Source: CAYOZN01 sp964408455 (lineage in GTDB: Bacteria; Planctomycetota; Phycisphaerae; UBA1845; UTPLA1). From it: a stretch of 64,000 nucleotides of DNA. Below the pieces are notes generated by a model that had not been told where the DNA came from, searched no databases, and was given only the letters and a program-made list of their open reading frames with translations. Made by a program: the position numbers and the translations under genes. The stretch lies in assembly GCA_964408455.1 (NCBI GenBank), contig CAYOZN010000007.1, forward strand, positions 62,001 to 126,000. The letters run 5' to 3'. The first letter of the stretch is position 1; every line of letters begins with the position of its first letter. Shown here piece by piece: positions 42,916 through 51,610 of this stretch.

Positions 42916-43225
42916 GGCCAGGGTCCTCGGTGCTGGTGCGCGGGAACGTGCGAGCCGCCCCCGCATCCAAGCCTTGATCGGCCGGCGCCGGCAGGGCATT
43001 TGGCAATTCCGTTGCAATCGTTGCGGCCGGCAGGACCAGCGGGTATTGCACTTCCGGAAATGATGGCGGGCGGCGGCGTTGATTGCGGCGTTGCGGGCGA
43101 AGGGCGAGACAATCGGCGCGGCGGAATATGGGACGCGGCGGACCGGTTGACGGTCGGCGGCGGCTGCGTCGATCGCGAGCACGGTGAGGTGCCTTCAATG
43201 TGGCACTTACGCCGGCCGGCGGATA
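42916..43225. other. Intergenic region, nothing recognised
   Basis: 310 bp between two minus-strand genes. GC-rich in most parts, with no repeat, hairpin with T-run or coding frame that I can support. It presumably contains the promoter of the HTH-receiver gene. Confidence 0.4.
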
Positions 43226-43975
43226 TCAGTCGATTTCCTCGAATTCTTCGCCGGGCTGGATGACGTTGGAGACGGCGCGGTCAGTGCGGAGGGCATCGAG
43301 GCTGAACCAGAGGCCGGCGGCGATGAGCGCCATGCCGCCGAGGGTTCGGGCGAGCCAGGGCAGGCCCTTGTGCGGGGTCGATGAAACTTCGCGATAGCCG
43401 CGGACGTCGAGGGGCATGGTGCCGGCGGCGATGCACCATCGCGCATAGCCGAAGGCCCCGCCGGGCGGGTAGGTTCGCTTCAGTTCCGCGTCGAAGGCGC
43501 GGGCGGCGGCGCGGCTGACTTCGGCCGGCGATTCGCCGCGATCGAGGGCGTCGTTCCGGGCGGCATGAAAGAGCGGCGGCTCGGCGATGGTCGAACGCGT
43601 GTAGCGGTACTCGTGGTACAGCATCGTGGCGCCGCTCCATAGAGACAGCAGCACGACTGCGGCGATGCGCCTGGTTGCGGGGACCGGTCGCGCCCGGCGG
43701 GCGATGCGAAAGGCCAGGCCGCCAACAAGCAGGCCCTGCACCAGAAAACCGAACAGGCCGCTGTACAGCGGCAGCCAGATGATCCTGGCCATGAGCAGGT
43801 TGAGTCCGGCCGACAGCAGTGCGGCGATGAGGGCGGCGCCCCAGAACAGCGCCCGGTGCGAGTCACGCACGGGTTCGGCGGCAATCGCGGCCGGCGCTGG
43901 TTTATCTGACGCGTGCTCGATCACGATGGGCGACAATAGAAGCCTGCTGGCGGCAAGGCAAGCGTCGGTCGTCAA
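43226..43975 (-). CDS. Hypothetical membrane protein, about four helices
   Basis: Up to 249 aa. Hydrophobic helices lie near residues 43-65, 68-92, 103-122 and 213-230, with a soluble, helical loop of about 90 residues between the third and fourth and an acidic C-terminus. No family recognised. The frame opens with TTG 43975; internal GTG 43924 or TTG starts are equally possible. The gene stands alone between regulators and small lipoproteins. Confidence 0.55.
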   Translation of the reverse strand: MTTDACLAASRLLLSPIVIEHASDKPAPAAIAAEPVRDSHRALFWGAALIAALLSAGLNLLMARIIWLPLYSGLFGFLVQGLLVGGLAFRIARRARPVPATRRIAAVVLLSLWSGATMLYHEYRYTRSTIAEPPLFHAARNDALDRGESPAEVSRAAARAFDAELKRTYPPGGAFGYARWCIAAGTMPLDVRGYREVSSTPHKGLPWLARTLGGMALIAAGLWFSLDALRTDRAVSNVIQPGEEFEEID

Positions 43976-44215
43976 TGCGTCGCCTGCCGGACCGGCCGGC
44001 GGAGTTGTGACTTCGGCAGCTGAGCCGGCACCGCCGCATTGGCATGCGCAGCCGGCGGCAGTTTGCCTTTATTCGCCAGCTGATTTAGATTATTCCGCCA
44101 TATCGCGACATTGAACCCCGGCGGCGACAGCAGTGTGCGACGCACGTCATCACGCGCCGGGCGGGCGGCTGGGACGCAGCCCTGATTCCAGGAAACCGGA
44201 AGGAGTAGTTCACAC

Positions 44216-44668
44216 GTGAAGCCATACCCTACGGCGCGGCGGCTCGCCCTGCTGGCCATTCTGTTTGCAGGCGGCGTGTTCGTCGTGCAGCCCGGATGCT
44301 CGGACGAGAGCAACGACGCCCCGAAGATTCGCAGTCGCAAGGGTACCGTAAAGGCCATCGATCTGGCCAATCGGATCGTGGCCATGGTGTCGACCGACAA
44401 CAGCGGCAACGACATCACGCTCGAAGGCACCTACACGCCCGAGACGGTCATTGAAATCAACGGCCGCCGGGCCGATCCGAAGGATGTCCGGGTCGGCGAC
44501 AAGGTCGAGGTCTGGGGCCGCAAGGAGGGCGACGGCGCGGAGGCCAAGCTGGTGGCGACAAAGGTGGTGGTCAGTCGCGCTGCTTCGACGGACTGGCAGT
44601 CCACCGGCGCGGCGGGCGGCTCCGCAACATCAGGGAAATCAACCGCCGACAAGAGCACGAGCAATTGA
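44216..44668 (+). CDS. Small lipoprotein with DUF5666-like beta domain
   Basis: 150 aa from GTG 44216 with AAGGAG ten bases upstream. The signal (RRLALLAILFAGGVFVVQPGC) ends in a probable lipid Cys at residue 28. The mature part, RKGTVKAIDLANRIVAMVS and DPKDVRVGDKVEVWGRKEG, resembles small beta-barrel domains (DUF5666/OB-like), followed by a Ser/Thr-rich tail. Anchored in the outer or inner membrane; function unknown. The next gene, 62 bp on, is also a lipoprotein. Confidence 0.65.
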   Translation: MKPYPTARRLALLAILFAGGVFVVQPGCSDESNDAPKIRSRKGTVKAIDLANRIVAMVSTDNSGNDITLEGTYTPETVIEINGRRADPKDVRVGDKVEVWGRKEGDGAEAKLVATKVVVSRAASTDWQSTGAAGGSATSGKSTADKSTSN

Positions 44669-44730
44669 GCAGCGGCGTCGGCGACATCGGCCGGCAGTGA
44701 CCGGCTGAGTTTTTGCACGGAGACTTTTTC

Positions 44731-45339
44731 ATGAACGCGGGGACGAAATCGAACAGGTGGATGCATAACGGACTGGCCGGACTGTTGGCCGGTCTTTTCA
44801 TCGTGGCCGGCTGCGGCGGCAACGACAAAAAGGTGAAGAACTCCGGCAAGTCGGACGACACGCGGACCAGCGTCCAGGCCGAGCCGGCAAAGCCGACGCA
44901 GGTGGCGGCAAACGAGCCCGAGCCGGTCAAGGCCGCGCCCGCCAATACGGAGCCGGAAGCGGTGCAGCCGGTCCAGCCGGTGGCAGCCGGTGAACCGCAG
45001 AAAACCGATGGGCCGGTGCTGGCGTCTGCCGACGTTCCGTCGGCGAACAGCACGCGCGACATGACGGACGACGAACGCAAGCGAATCATCGAAGACGGAA
45101 TCTACGTCCGCATTCGCATCACGATGGAGAAGATGCTTGAAGAGCGGCGCGAGCTGCTGGCGGGCGGCGTGTCGGCGAACGATGAGCGCGTTCACGGACT
45201 GGAGCGATCGATACTTCGAGCGCGCGATTTGCTCGTCTCCAGTGGCGAGCAGGTGGAAGACTTTGATCCGCCGATCAGCGCCCCGCCGCCCCCGCCTCCG
45301 GGCCAGCCGACCGGCGGCTCCGACAACCCTGTTCCATAG
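44731..45339 (+). CDS. Hypothetical lipoprotein with coiled-coil region
   Basis: 202 aa from ATG 44731, the better of two starts. NGLAGLLAGLFIVAGCGG is a lipoprotein signal with Cys at residue about 29. An Ala/Pro/Glu-rich linker (35-105) precedes a charged helical part (RKRIIEDGIYVRIRITMEKM, LERSILRARDLLVSSGEQ), and the tail is Pro/Gly-rich. No family recognised. It follows the preceding lipoprotein gene on the same strand and is closed by a strong terminator. Confidence 0.6.
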   Translation: MNAGTKSNRWMHNGLAGLLAGLFIVAGCGGNDKKVKNSGKSDDTRTSVQAEPAKPTQVAANEPEPVKAAPANTEPEAVQPVQPVAAGEPQKTDGPVLASADVPSANSTRDMTDDERKRIIEDGIYVRIRITMEKMLEERRELLAGGVSANDERVHGLERSILRARDLLVSSGEQVEDFDPPISAPPPPPPGQPTGGSDNPVP

Positions 45340-45366
45340 CCGTTAACACCGCGACCAGGCAAAAAC

Positions 45367-45403
45367 GCCCGACGCACGACACGCGCGTGCGGCGGGCTTT
45401 TTT
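45367..45403. terminator. Bidirectional intrinsic terminator
   Basis: GCCCGACGCACG (45367-45378) pairs with CGTGCGGCGGGC (45386-45397), with T-run 45398-45403 after it and AAAAA (45361-45365) before it. It lies 28 bp past the lipoprotein stop and between it and the convergent signalling gene. Confidence 0.88.
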
Positions 45404-45494
45404 CTGCGCGCAGAACCTTCGCTCTGGCAGGTCGTTCTCTGGATTGTGTTTCTGGCTTTTTGGGAGAGGAGGGAGGCGAGAGGAGAGGTTGAGA

Positions 45495-47165
45495 TCAACT
45501 GGCGGGGACAAAGGCCTGTCGAATTTCGTTCATGAGCTGGTCCACCTTAAATGGCTTGAAGAGCACGGCGTTCAGGCCCTCTCGTCGGGCTCGGACGATC
45601 GAGTGGTTGGGATCGTATCCGAAGCCGGTCATCAGGATGACGGGACAGTCCGCATTGATCTCGCGGGCGGCGGCGAAGACTTCGTAGCCGGTCTTGCCGG
45701 GCATCTTGATGTCGGCGAGGACGAGATCGAAGCTCTGGGAGCGAAGCAGTTCGAGGGCGCGGGTGCCGTCAGAGACGGTTTCGACAAGGCAGCCGGCCTT
45801 GCGCAGGACGCCGGAGACGGTCTCCCGGATGATTTCCTCATCGTCGGCGAGCAGGATGCGCTTGCCGGCGAGGACGGGATCCCTGGCGGGTTCTTCGCGG
45901 CGGCCGAGGATGCCGGTTCGCGGGGAGGCGACATCCTTCACCTTGTGCTTGATGTCGGCGACGCTGTCGATGATGGCGTTGAGGCGGTGTCGCAGCTCGT
46001 CGTTGCCGATGTACTCGTCCTTGAGGTTGGTCGCCTCGGTGATGATGTCGTTGAGGGGGCCGGAGATTTCGTCGATGACGTCGTCGGCGAGGCGGCCGGT
46101 CGATTCGTAGCGCTCCACGATGAGCAGATCGAGCAGATTCAGGGCGATGGCAACGTAGCGGCCGAGGATCTCGGCAAACTGGCGGTCATCCTCGTTGAAG
46201 GCGGCAAGATTGTCGGACTCGATATCGAAGACGCCGATGATCTTGTCGTGCAATCGGAGCGGCACCGTCAGCGAGCTGCGGGCCGTTTCGAGGCCCATGA
46301 GATAGCGAGGGTCCTTCGAGGTGTCGTGACAGATGTAGCTGCGGCCGGTGGCGGCGACGTAGCCGCTGATGCCGTTGTTTTCGGCGGAGGCGAAGATGTC
46401 GAGGTCGCGGCTCTTGGAGCACATGCCGTGCTGGAGGACGATTTCCAGGCGCTCGGTCTTCTTGTCGATCAGCAGCACGGCGAAGTTATCGAAGTGGAGC
46501 AGATCGTGCATGTAACGCAGGATCTTCTGCTCGAGCAGGCAGATGCGCTCGTCGACGCCCATGCTCCGCAACTGTTCCGCGTCGAGCTGCACCAGCTCGC
46601 GTCCCGCCAGATCGATCGCGTCGATCTTCCCCTGAAGGCGGCGGCTGTGCGTGACGTCCCAGACGACGACGGTGTACTGCGCGACGCGCTCGCCGGGGGC
46701 GATCACGGGGGTGATGGTCACTTCGAAATGCTGATCGTCGCCGGCCGGAATTGAAAATCGCCGGGCGCGGCTGTGGGCCGGGCGGTTGTCCTCGGCCTCG
46801 TGCTTCTTGAAGGCGCGGAGACACGTCGATGACACGTGGGTCATCAGGTCTTCCGGGAAGCTGCGCATGCGCGGGTTCGCCCAGAGCACGCGGCCATCGG
46901 CGGCGATGATGCACACACCCTGACCGATGGTGTCGAGGATGAGGGAGGAGCGCTGATTGACGGCGCCGCGCTCGAGTGCCATGAAGTCGCTGTGATCGCT
47001 GATGACGAGGTCAAAGCGATTCTCGCGCAGGGCGGTGACGGCTTCGTCGAAGGAGTCGACGAGCTTCACGTCGGCACAGTCGCCCAGCATCTTTGCGTAT
47101 TGATCGGCCCGGGAACCGGGCTTGGCCAGCAGGAGCACCTTGAGTTGAGCGGTTGTCGCATTCAT
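45495..47165 (-). CDS. Receiver-like, PAS, GAF and C-terminal receiver signalling protein without kinase
   Basis: 556 aa. Residues 6-70 are a degenerate receiver (KVLLLAKPGSRADQY, FDLVISDHSDF). Residues 72-175 form a PAS (LILDTIGQGVCIIAADGRVLWANP), and 210-345 a GAF (FDNFAVLLIDKK, TVPLRLHDKIIGVFDIESD). A helical stretch (352-415) resembles a histidine-kinase dimerisation helix but lacks His. Residues 430-552 are a full receiver: RILLADDEEIIRE, LVLADIKMPGKTGYEV with the Asp, FKPFKVDQL with the Lys. No ATPase domain is present, so an external kinase must phosphorylate it. The ligand of the GAF is unknown. Confidence 0.85.
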   Translation of the reverse strand: MNATTAQLKVLLLAKPGSRADQYAKMLGDCADVKLVDSFDEAVTALRENRFDLVISDHSDFMALERGAVNQRSSLILDTIGQGVCIIAADGRVLWANPRMRSFPEDLMTHVSSTCLRAFKKHEAEDNRPAHSRARRFSIPAGDDQHFEVTITPVIAPGERVAQYTVVVWDVTHSRRLQGKIDAIDLAGRELVQLDAEQLRSMGVDERICLLEQKILRYMHDLLHFDNFAVLLIDKKTERLEIVLQHGMCSKSRDLDIFASAENNGISGYVAATGRSYICHDTSKDPRYLMGLETARSSLTVPLRLHDKIIGVFDIESDNLAAFNEDDRQFAEILGRYVAIALNLLDLLIVERYESTGRLADDVIDEISGPLNDIITEATNLKDEYIGNDELRHRLNAIIDSVADIKHKVKDVASPRTGILGRREEPARDPVLAGKRILLADDEEIIRETVSGVLRKAGCLVETVSDGTRALELLRSQSFDLVLADIKMPGKTGYEVFAAAREINADCPVILMTGFGYDPNHSIVRARREGLNAVLFKPFKVDQLMNEIRQAFVPAS

Positions 47166-47413
47166 AGTCTTCGCCCGTTCGCACCGGACCAGCGACCGAA
47201 ACTACCTATGAGGAAAGCGAACCGTCAGGAGTGCAAACCGGGCAAGTAAAACACTTTACCAACGCCGCCTACCGTCCATACACCCATTTTAGTGAGTCAT
47301 GCCGTCAAAAGGAAAGTATATCTCCCAGTCCATGCATCAGGTTTATCCCGAGTCTGCTATGGGACAAACCGCGAATCATATCTGATTTCGCCCGGCCGTT
47401 TACCCCATACCGG

Positions 47414-48229
47414 TTACTGCGTGTCCACTACCAGGGATGCGTCGGCGACGGCCGGCCTCGGCTCTGCATTAACGAGGCTGGCTACCCAGTTCCTGACGAA
47501 GCCGCGATCGGCCCAGCCAAAATGGCCGCCGTCGTGACCCATCCAGATCATCTTCGGCGTCCAGGCAATCTGATGCAGCTTGGCGTACTGCCGGGCACCG
47601 TCTGCGGATAAATTGTCGGGAGTGCGGAAGCCGATCTTGCCGGCGGACTCGGCATGCTGCCGATCGATCGTTCCGAAAATCAGCGTGCCCGGTCCAAGAA
47701 ACAGGCTGTCCTGCTCGGAATAACAGTTGTAGATGCCGCGGCGGGTTCGCGAGAGTGCCGTGGTCAGGTCGTAGCCGGGGCTGATGGCGGCAGCGAGCAG
47801 GACGAGGCGATCGAGCTTCTCGTTGGGCGCCATCTGCTCGGCGGTCAGCACGGCGATGCCCGCGCCGCCCGAGTGCCCGACAAGTTGCACGGGCCTGCCG
47901 GGGTACTGTCGCCAGTAGTCGAGTACGCGGCCGCGCAGCTTCTGGGCCTCGTTGCGGTTGCGCTCCATGTCGGCAAGATTCAACAGGAAGCCGCCGGGGA
48001 TGGGCGTGCCCCAGTCGTGCACTTCGATGGCACTTCGCACCTGACCATCATCCAGGCCGCGGGCGAGATTCTCGTTCCAGATGCTTCGTCCTTCGATGCC
48101 GGGGAGGATGATGACGAGGCCGCGGTTGAAGCGATCCTGAGTCTTCAGATCGGCATGGCTGCAGCCGCTGCCGGCGGCCAGAGACAAGGTCAGGAGCATG
48201 GTCACGACTAAAAACGTCCGAATCGGCAC
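47414..48229 (-). CDS. Alpha/beta-hydrolase-like lipoprotein
   Basis: 271 aa from GTG 48229, preceded by GGAGG. The signal TFLVVTMLLTLSLAAGSGC gives a lipid Cys. The mature protein has RGLVIILPGIEGRSIWN, then VQLVGHSGGAGIAVL with the nucleophile elbow G-H-S-G-G, and late MGHDGGHFGWA, where His could complete the triad. It resembles esterase/lipase-fold proteins; the substrate is unknown. Expected to sit at the outer membrane or in the periplasm. Confidence 0.72.
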   Translation of the reverse strand: MPIRTFLVVTMLLTLSLAAGSGCSHADLKTQDRFNRGLVIILPGIEGRSIWNENLARGLDDGQVRSAIEVHDWGTPIPGGFLLNLADMERNRNEAQKLRGRVLDYWRQYPGRPVQLVGHSGGAGIAVLTAEQMAPNEKLDRLVLLAAAISPGYDLTTALSRTRRGIYNCYSEQDSLFLGPGTLIFGTIDRQHAESAGKIGFRTPDNLSADGARQYAKLHQIAWTPKMIWMGHDGGHFGWADRGFVRNWVASLVNAEPRPAVADASLVVDTQ

Positions 48230-48322
48230 GGCTGAACCTCCAATCGGGCGCAAGAGCAGCGCACCGCGCGGATGGTAGTCGCCCCGCTACAAATCCGTTA
48301 TCGGTATTATTCGGTTTTTGCG

Positions 48323-50119
48323 TTACGCGATTGCCCGAGCAGGCTCCATTCGCTTTGCACCGAGGTTTCGGTGCATCAGAAGTGCCCACATCAGCGAAGA
48401 TTGTCCAGCGGCGATGGCCACATAGACCCAGACCGGCAAGGTCGGGAACTGGGCGTATGGAATAAGGACGGCAATGCCGCCGAGGGTAAGCAGGGTTCCG
48501 ATGAAGCTGCATGCGGCGGCGCAGTAGAGCCACGTCACGTATTGCGCGCGTTCGCGTAATGACCACGAGGCGCCGAGGGCGAATGTGACCCACGCGATCG
48601 CAATCATGGCTTCCGATCGTAGAAAGTTAAGCCAGTTCGATCCCCAGCCCACCCAGGCATGCTCGGGTAATTTGGGCGAGATGTTCGCCAGCCAGACGAT
48701 CAATGCACCAAGTACTCCCCATATCAGTAGCAGCACCCAATGTCGGACGTTTGGATGCACGATCATCATCCGCAGTGCGGCTGCACCGATCAGACCTGCG
48801 AGCATGGCGGTCAGGAGGGCCCAAGTAGTCGTTACGGTGATGCCGACTGTTTCGGCCGGGGTAAACACCGCCGACTCTTCTTTCCTTTTTGAATCTTTCT
48901 GTTCCCCGGCGGTCGCTTCGATAGGCAGCCCCATGCCTTCCAGCTCGCGCGATTCGCGCGATGGATCGCCACCTTGCTGTGTAGTCATGAGCTGTGCAAC
49001 GCGGTACACACCCCGTGTGAGAAGTAACCGTTGTGCCCGCTGATCCGCCTGAATTCCAAAGGCCACCCACAAGACGGCAAAGCCTAGGGCGATAGAACCC
49101 ATGCCCAGGGCCAGGTGCAGCAGGATGATGCTCAGCAGCACCAGTTCGCCGGCGAAGAACCATCGCCAGGTGTCGACGTATTTCCAGCCGTGGACCTCGA
49201 TCGACTTGGTGACGCCGTTGGCGAAGGTGAAGGTAGCCTCGTGGGTCGCGCCCTCGTTGATGCAGTACCAGGCGAGCATCACCAGGAGCGCCGCATTGCA
49301 GAAGTGGATCATTCTGCCGCGCGACATGGCCACGCCGAGGGCGGTCAACAGCAGCACCACGGCCCATGCGGCTTCGCTGCCCCAGTCGGCGAGGAAGTCG
49401 CGGGCCGCTGGCCACTTTTCGAAATAGGCCTGGTAGTTGCGCCAGTCGAACCATTCGCCATGGCAACCGGTGCAGGCGGCGACGATCAGGAGAAAGCCGA
49501 ACAGTCCCAGGATGCTCGGATTCTTCACGTGGGGCGAGAGGCAGATGAAGTAGGCGGCCCAGAGCGAGGGAAGCAGCAGGCGTTCCCAGCCATAGTCGCC
49601 TTGCAGCAGGAGATTTGCGCAGTGCAGCGTCGCGAATGAGACCGCCGCGGCGACGACATAGCGCAGCACATTCAGACGGGCGATGGCGACGCCGAGCAGC
49701 AGCAACAGCGCCGCGGCGACGCTTTGAAGTATGATGGGTGTGTGGGTGTCGAAAAACTCGGCGGCGACGAGGGGCGCCTGTTCAAAGGCAGCGGGCCGCT
49801 CGATCAGCAGCCATCGCCAGAAGCCCATCGAGACGGTGGCGAGCAGGCCGGCGAAGGTGATCAGCAAGAACGCGAGGATAGCAGGGAAACCGCGCGCGGG
49901 AGGGCGACCTTTGCGGGCATCGTGAACCACTCGGACGCTCGGACGCCGCAGGTCCACGGTCGGGCCGCGCGGGCCGGTTAATGAGCGGAGCTGCGGCGGA
50001 TCGGTTCGAATCGGGGAGACGGGTTCCCGGGTCGGCAAGGGGGCCGAAGGGCGAGGCGTTGGCGCGGCGCCGGAAGCGGAACCGGCAGTGGCCGGTACGT
50101 TGGGGTTTTGAGGCGTCAT
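48323..50119 (-). CDS. Large polytopic membrane protein with a single CxxCH motif
   Basis: 598 aa. A Pro-rich soluble N-terminus (1-75) is followed by about twelve hydrophobic helices. Between helices, VAACTGCHGEWFDW carries C216-x2-C219-H220, the sequence of a covalent haem c site, near a predicted membrane surface. A charged loop (SRELEGMGLPIEATAGEQKD) splits the helices into two groups. The overall pattern recalls cytochrome-assembly or quinol-linked membrane proteins but no family is recognised. The ATG at 50119 is the first start. Confidence 0.5.
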   Translation of the reverse strand: MTPQNPNVPATAGSASGAAPTPRPSAPLPTREPVSPIRTDPPQLRSLTGPRGPTVDLRRPSVRVVHDARKGRPPARGFPAILAFLLITFAGLLATVSMGFWRWLLIERPAAFEQAPLVAAEFFDTHTPIILQSVAAALLLLLGVAIARLNVLRYVVAAAVSFATLHCANLLLQGDYGWERLLLPSLWAAYFICLSPHVKNPSILGLFGFLLIVAACTGCHGEWFDWRNYQAYFEKWPAARDFLADWGSEAAWAVVLLLTALGVAMSRGRMIHFCNAALLVMLAWYCINEGATHEATFTFANGVTKSIEVHGWKYVDTWRWFFAGELVLLSIILLHLALGMGSIALGFAVLWVAFGIQADQRAQRLLLTRGVYRVAQLMTTQQGGDPSRESRELEGMGLPIEATAGEQKDSKRKEESAVFTPAETVGITVTTTWALLTAMLAGLIGAAALRMMIVHPNVRHWVLLLIWGVLGALIVWLANISPKLPEHAWVGWGSNWLNFLRSEAMIAIAWVTFALGASWSLRERAQYVTWLYCAAACSFIGTLLTLGGIAVLIPYAQFPTLPVWVYVAIAAGQSSLMWALLMHRNLGAKRMEPARAIA

Positions 50120-50359
50120 GTCGCTGGTTCCGACCGCCGGGCGCGCAGGCGTAGCGGCGGTGCTGGTCCGATTTTATACAAAGCCATCGGCTTGTGATTT
50201 CGGGGGCCGTCTTGAAATATCCAAGACGAGGGTTTGTTGCATGCTTATCGGACGCCGATGGTTTCAGCGCATTCTAACCGATATCGCCGGCGGTAGTCCG
50301 CCTACAGGCTTTTTCAAGATATGAGGTTAGGGCGGCTGAGACCGAGCGGGAAGAACGCC

Positions 50360-51610
50360 TCAATTTGTCAGCGGCCAATCACGCGGGCCGAGACTGGCGA
50401 TCGCCGCCTCGCTTCCCAGGGGCCAGGCGGACAGGTAGTTCCTGATCGTCCCGGGCGTGACGGCGTCGATGGCGGCCAGGCGCTCGCTGACGCGGCGCGG
50501 GGCGCCGAGCACGTCCACATCGTGGAGCATCTGCATCAGGCGGTAGTAGGGGGCCTCGGCTTCGGTGGCGAGTGCGGTGCGGGTGCGGTTCTTGACGCGT
50601 TGTACCTCGTCTTCGGTGACGCCATCCCGGCAGAGCCGGGCGATTTCGTTCTGCATGGCGCCGAGGATCTGCTCGGCCCTGGGCGGATCGCCGAAGCCGT
50701 AGGCCAGCATGATGCCGTCGTCGCAATAGTCCAGCCGCCCTGCCGAGACCTGCGGGGCAATGCCGGCCTGAACAATGTTCCAGAAGAAGCGGGAGTTCTG
50801 CCCACCGAGGATGGATGCCAGCACGTCGGCATTCTCGCGATCGGGGTGCAAGGCCGAGGGCGCGGGATAAATGAGGGCGACGGCCTGTCGCTGGAATCGA
50901 TCAAAGACGGCCTTGCCAACGATGGGCTGCATGCCGGGAGGCCTTGAACGCGCCGGGCGCGGGGCACGGGGAGACCAGTCGCCGCAGAGTTTTTGTGCCA
51001 CCGAGATGGCATTTTCCGGCTGGATTGCGCCGGCCACGACGAGGACCATGTTGGCCGGATGGTAGCGATCGCGAAAGTAGCCGTAGAGTTCGTCCCGCGT
51101 GAGCCGGGTGATTGATTCGGTCGTTCCCAGCACCGGCCACGACAGGGGATGACCGGCGTAGAGCCGCTCGTGGATGAGATCGTAGACCTTGCGCTCGAGC
51201 GAGTCGTCGGACATCGCGATCTCTTCGAGGATGACGTTCTTTTCCGTCTCGAATTCTTCGGGCGGGATGGTGGACTGCATCATGTCCGCCAGTAGATCGA
51301 GCTGGGCCTCGAAGTCCTCGGGGCGCACCCAGCCGAAATAGACGGTGCGCTCCTTCGACGTGTAGGCGTTGTAGGTGCTGCCCATGTTGTCGAAGTCGTT
51401 GGTGATCTGCTGCCAGGTGCGGTGCGGCGTGCCCTTGAAGCACATGTGCTCGAGAAAGTGGGACACGCCGGCCAGGCGGGCATCCTCGTCGCGGGCGCCG
51501 GTGCGCACGAGAAATCCGCCGGCCACGCTCTGCACGTGGGGCATGGGCTCGATCACGATGCGCAGCCCGTTGGCCAGCGTGTGGTCCACGAATCCGTTGC
51601 CGGCGGTCAT
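50360..51610 (-). CDS. M16 family zinc metallopeptidase (active subunit)
   Basis: 416 aa. The inverted zinc motif appears in GVSHFLEHMCFKGT (HxxEH), with the third ligand region NVILEEIAMSDD about 75 residues later; the paired-domain layout of pitrilysin-like bacterial peptidases is complete. A strong second half (VLVVAGAIQPENAI, LIYPAPSALHPDRENADVLA) matches the family. It should pair with the protein encoded at 51607-52848, whose gene overlaps this one by 4 bp. Such pairs process peptides in the cytoplasm or periplasm; no signal peptide is seen. Confidence 0.93.
   Translation of the reverse strand: MTAGNGFVDHTLANGLRIVIEPMPHVQSVAGGFLVRTGARDEDARLAGVSHFLEHMCFKGTPHRTWQQITNDFDNMGSTYNAYTSKERTVYFGWVRPEDFEAQLDLLADMMQSTIPPEEFETEKNVILEEIAMSDDSLERKVYDLIHERLYAGHPLSWPVLGTTESITRLTRDELYGYFRDRYHPANMVLVVAGAIQPENAISVAQKLCGDWSPRAPRPARSRPPGMQPIVGKAVFDRFQRQAVALIYPAPSALHPDRENADVLASILGGQNSRFFWNIVQAGIAPQVSAGRLDYCDDGIMLAYGFGDPPRAEQILGAMQNEIARLCRDGVTEDEVQRVKNRTRTALATEAEAPYYRLMQMLHDVDVLGAPRRVSERLAAIDAVTPGTIRNYLSAWPLGSEAAIASLGPRDWPLTN

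Noticed and set aside
49990..50030. GGTTCGAATC resembling a tRNA T-loop
   Set aside because: It lies inside the coding sequence of the polytopic membrane protein and no acceptor or anticodon stems can be formed around it.
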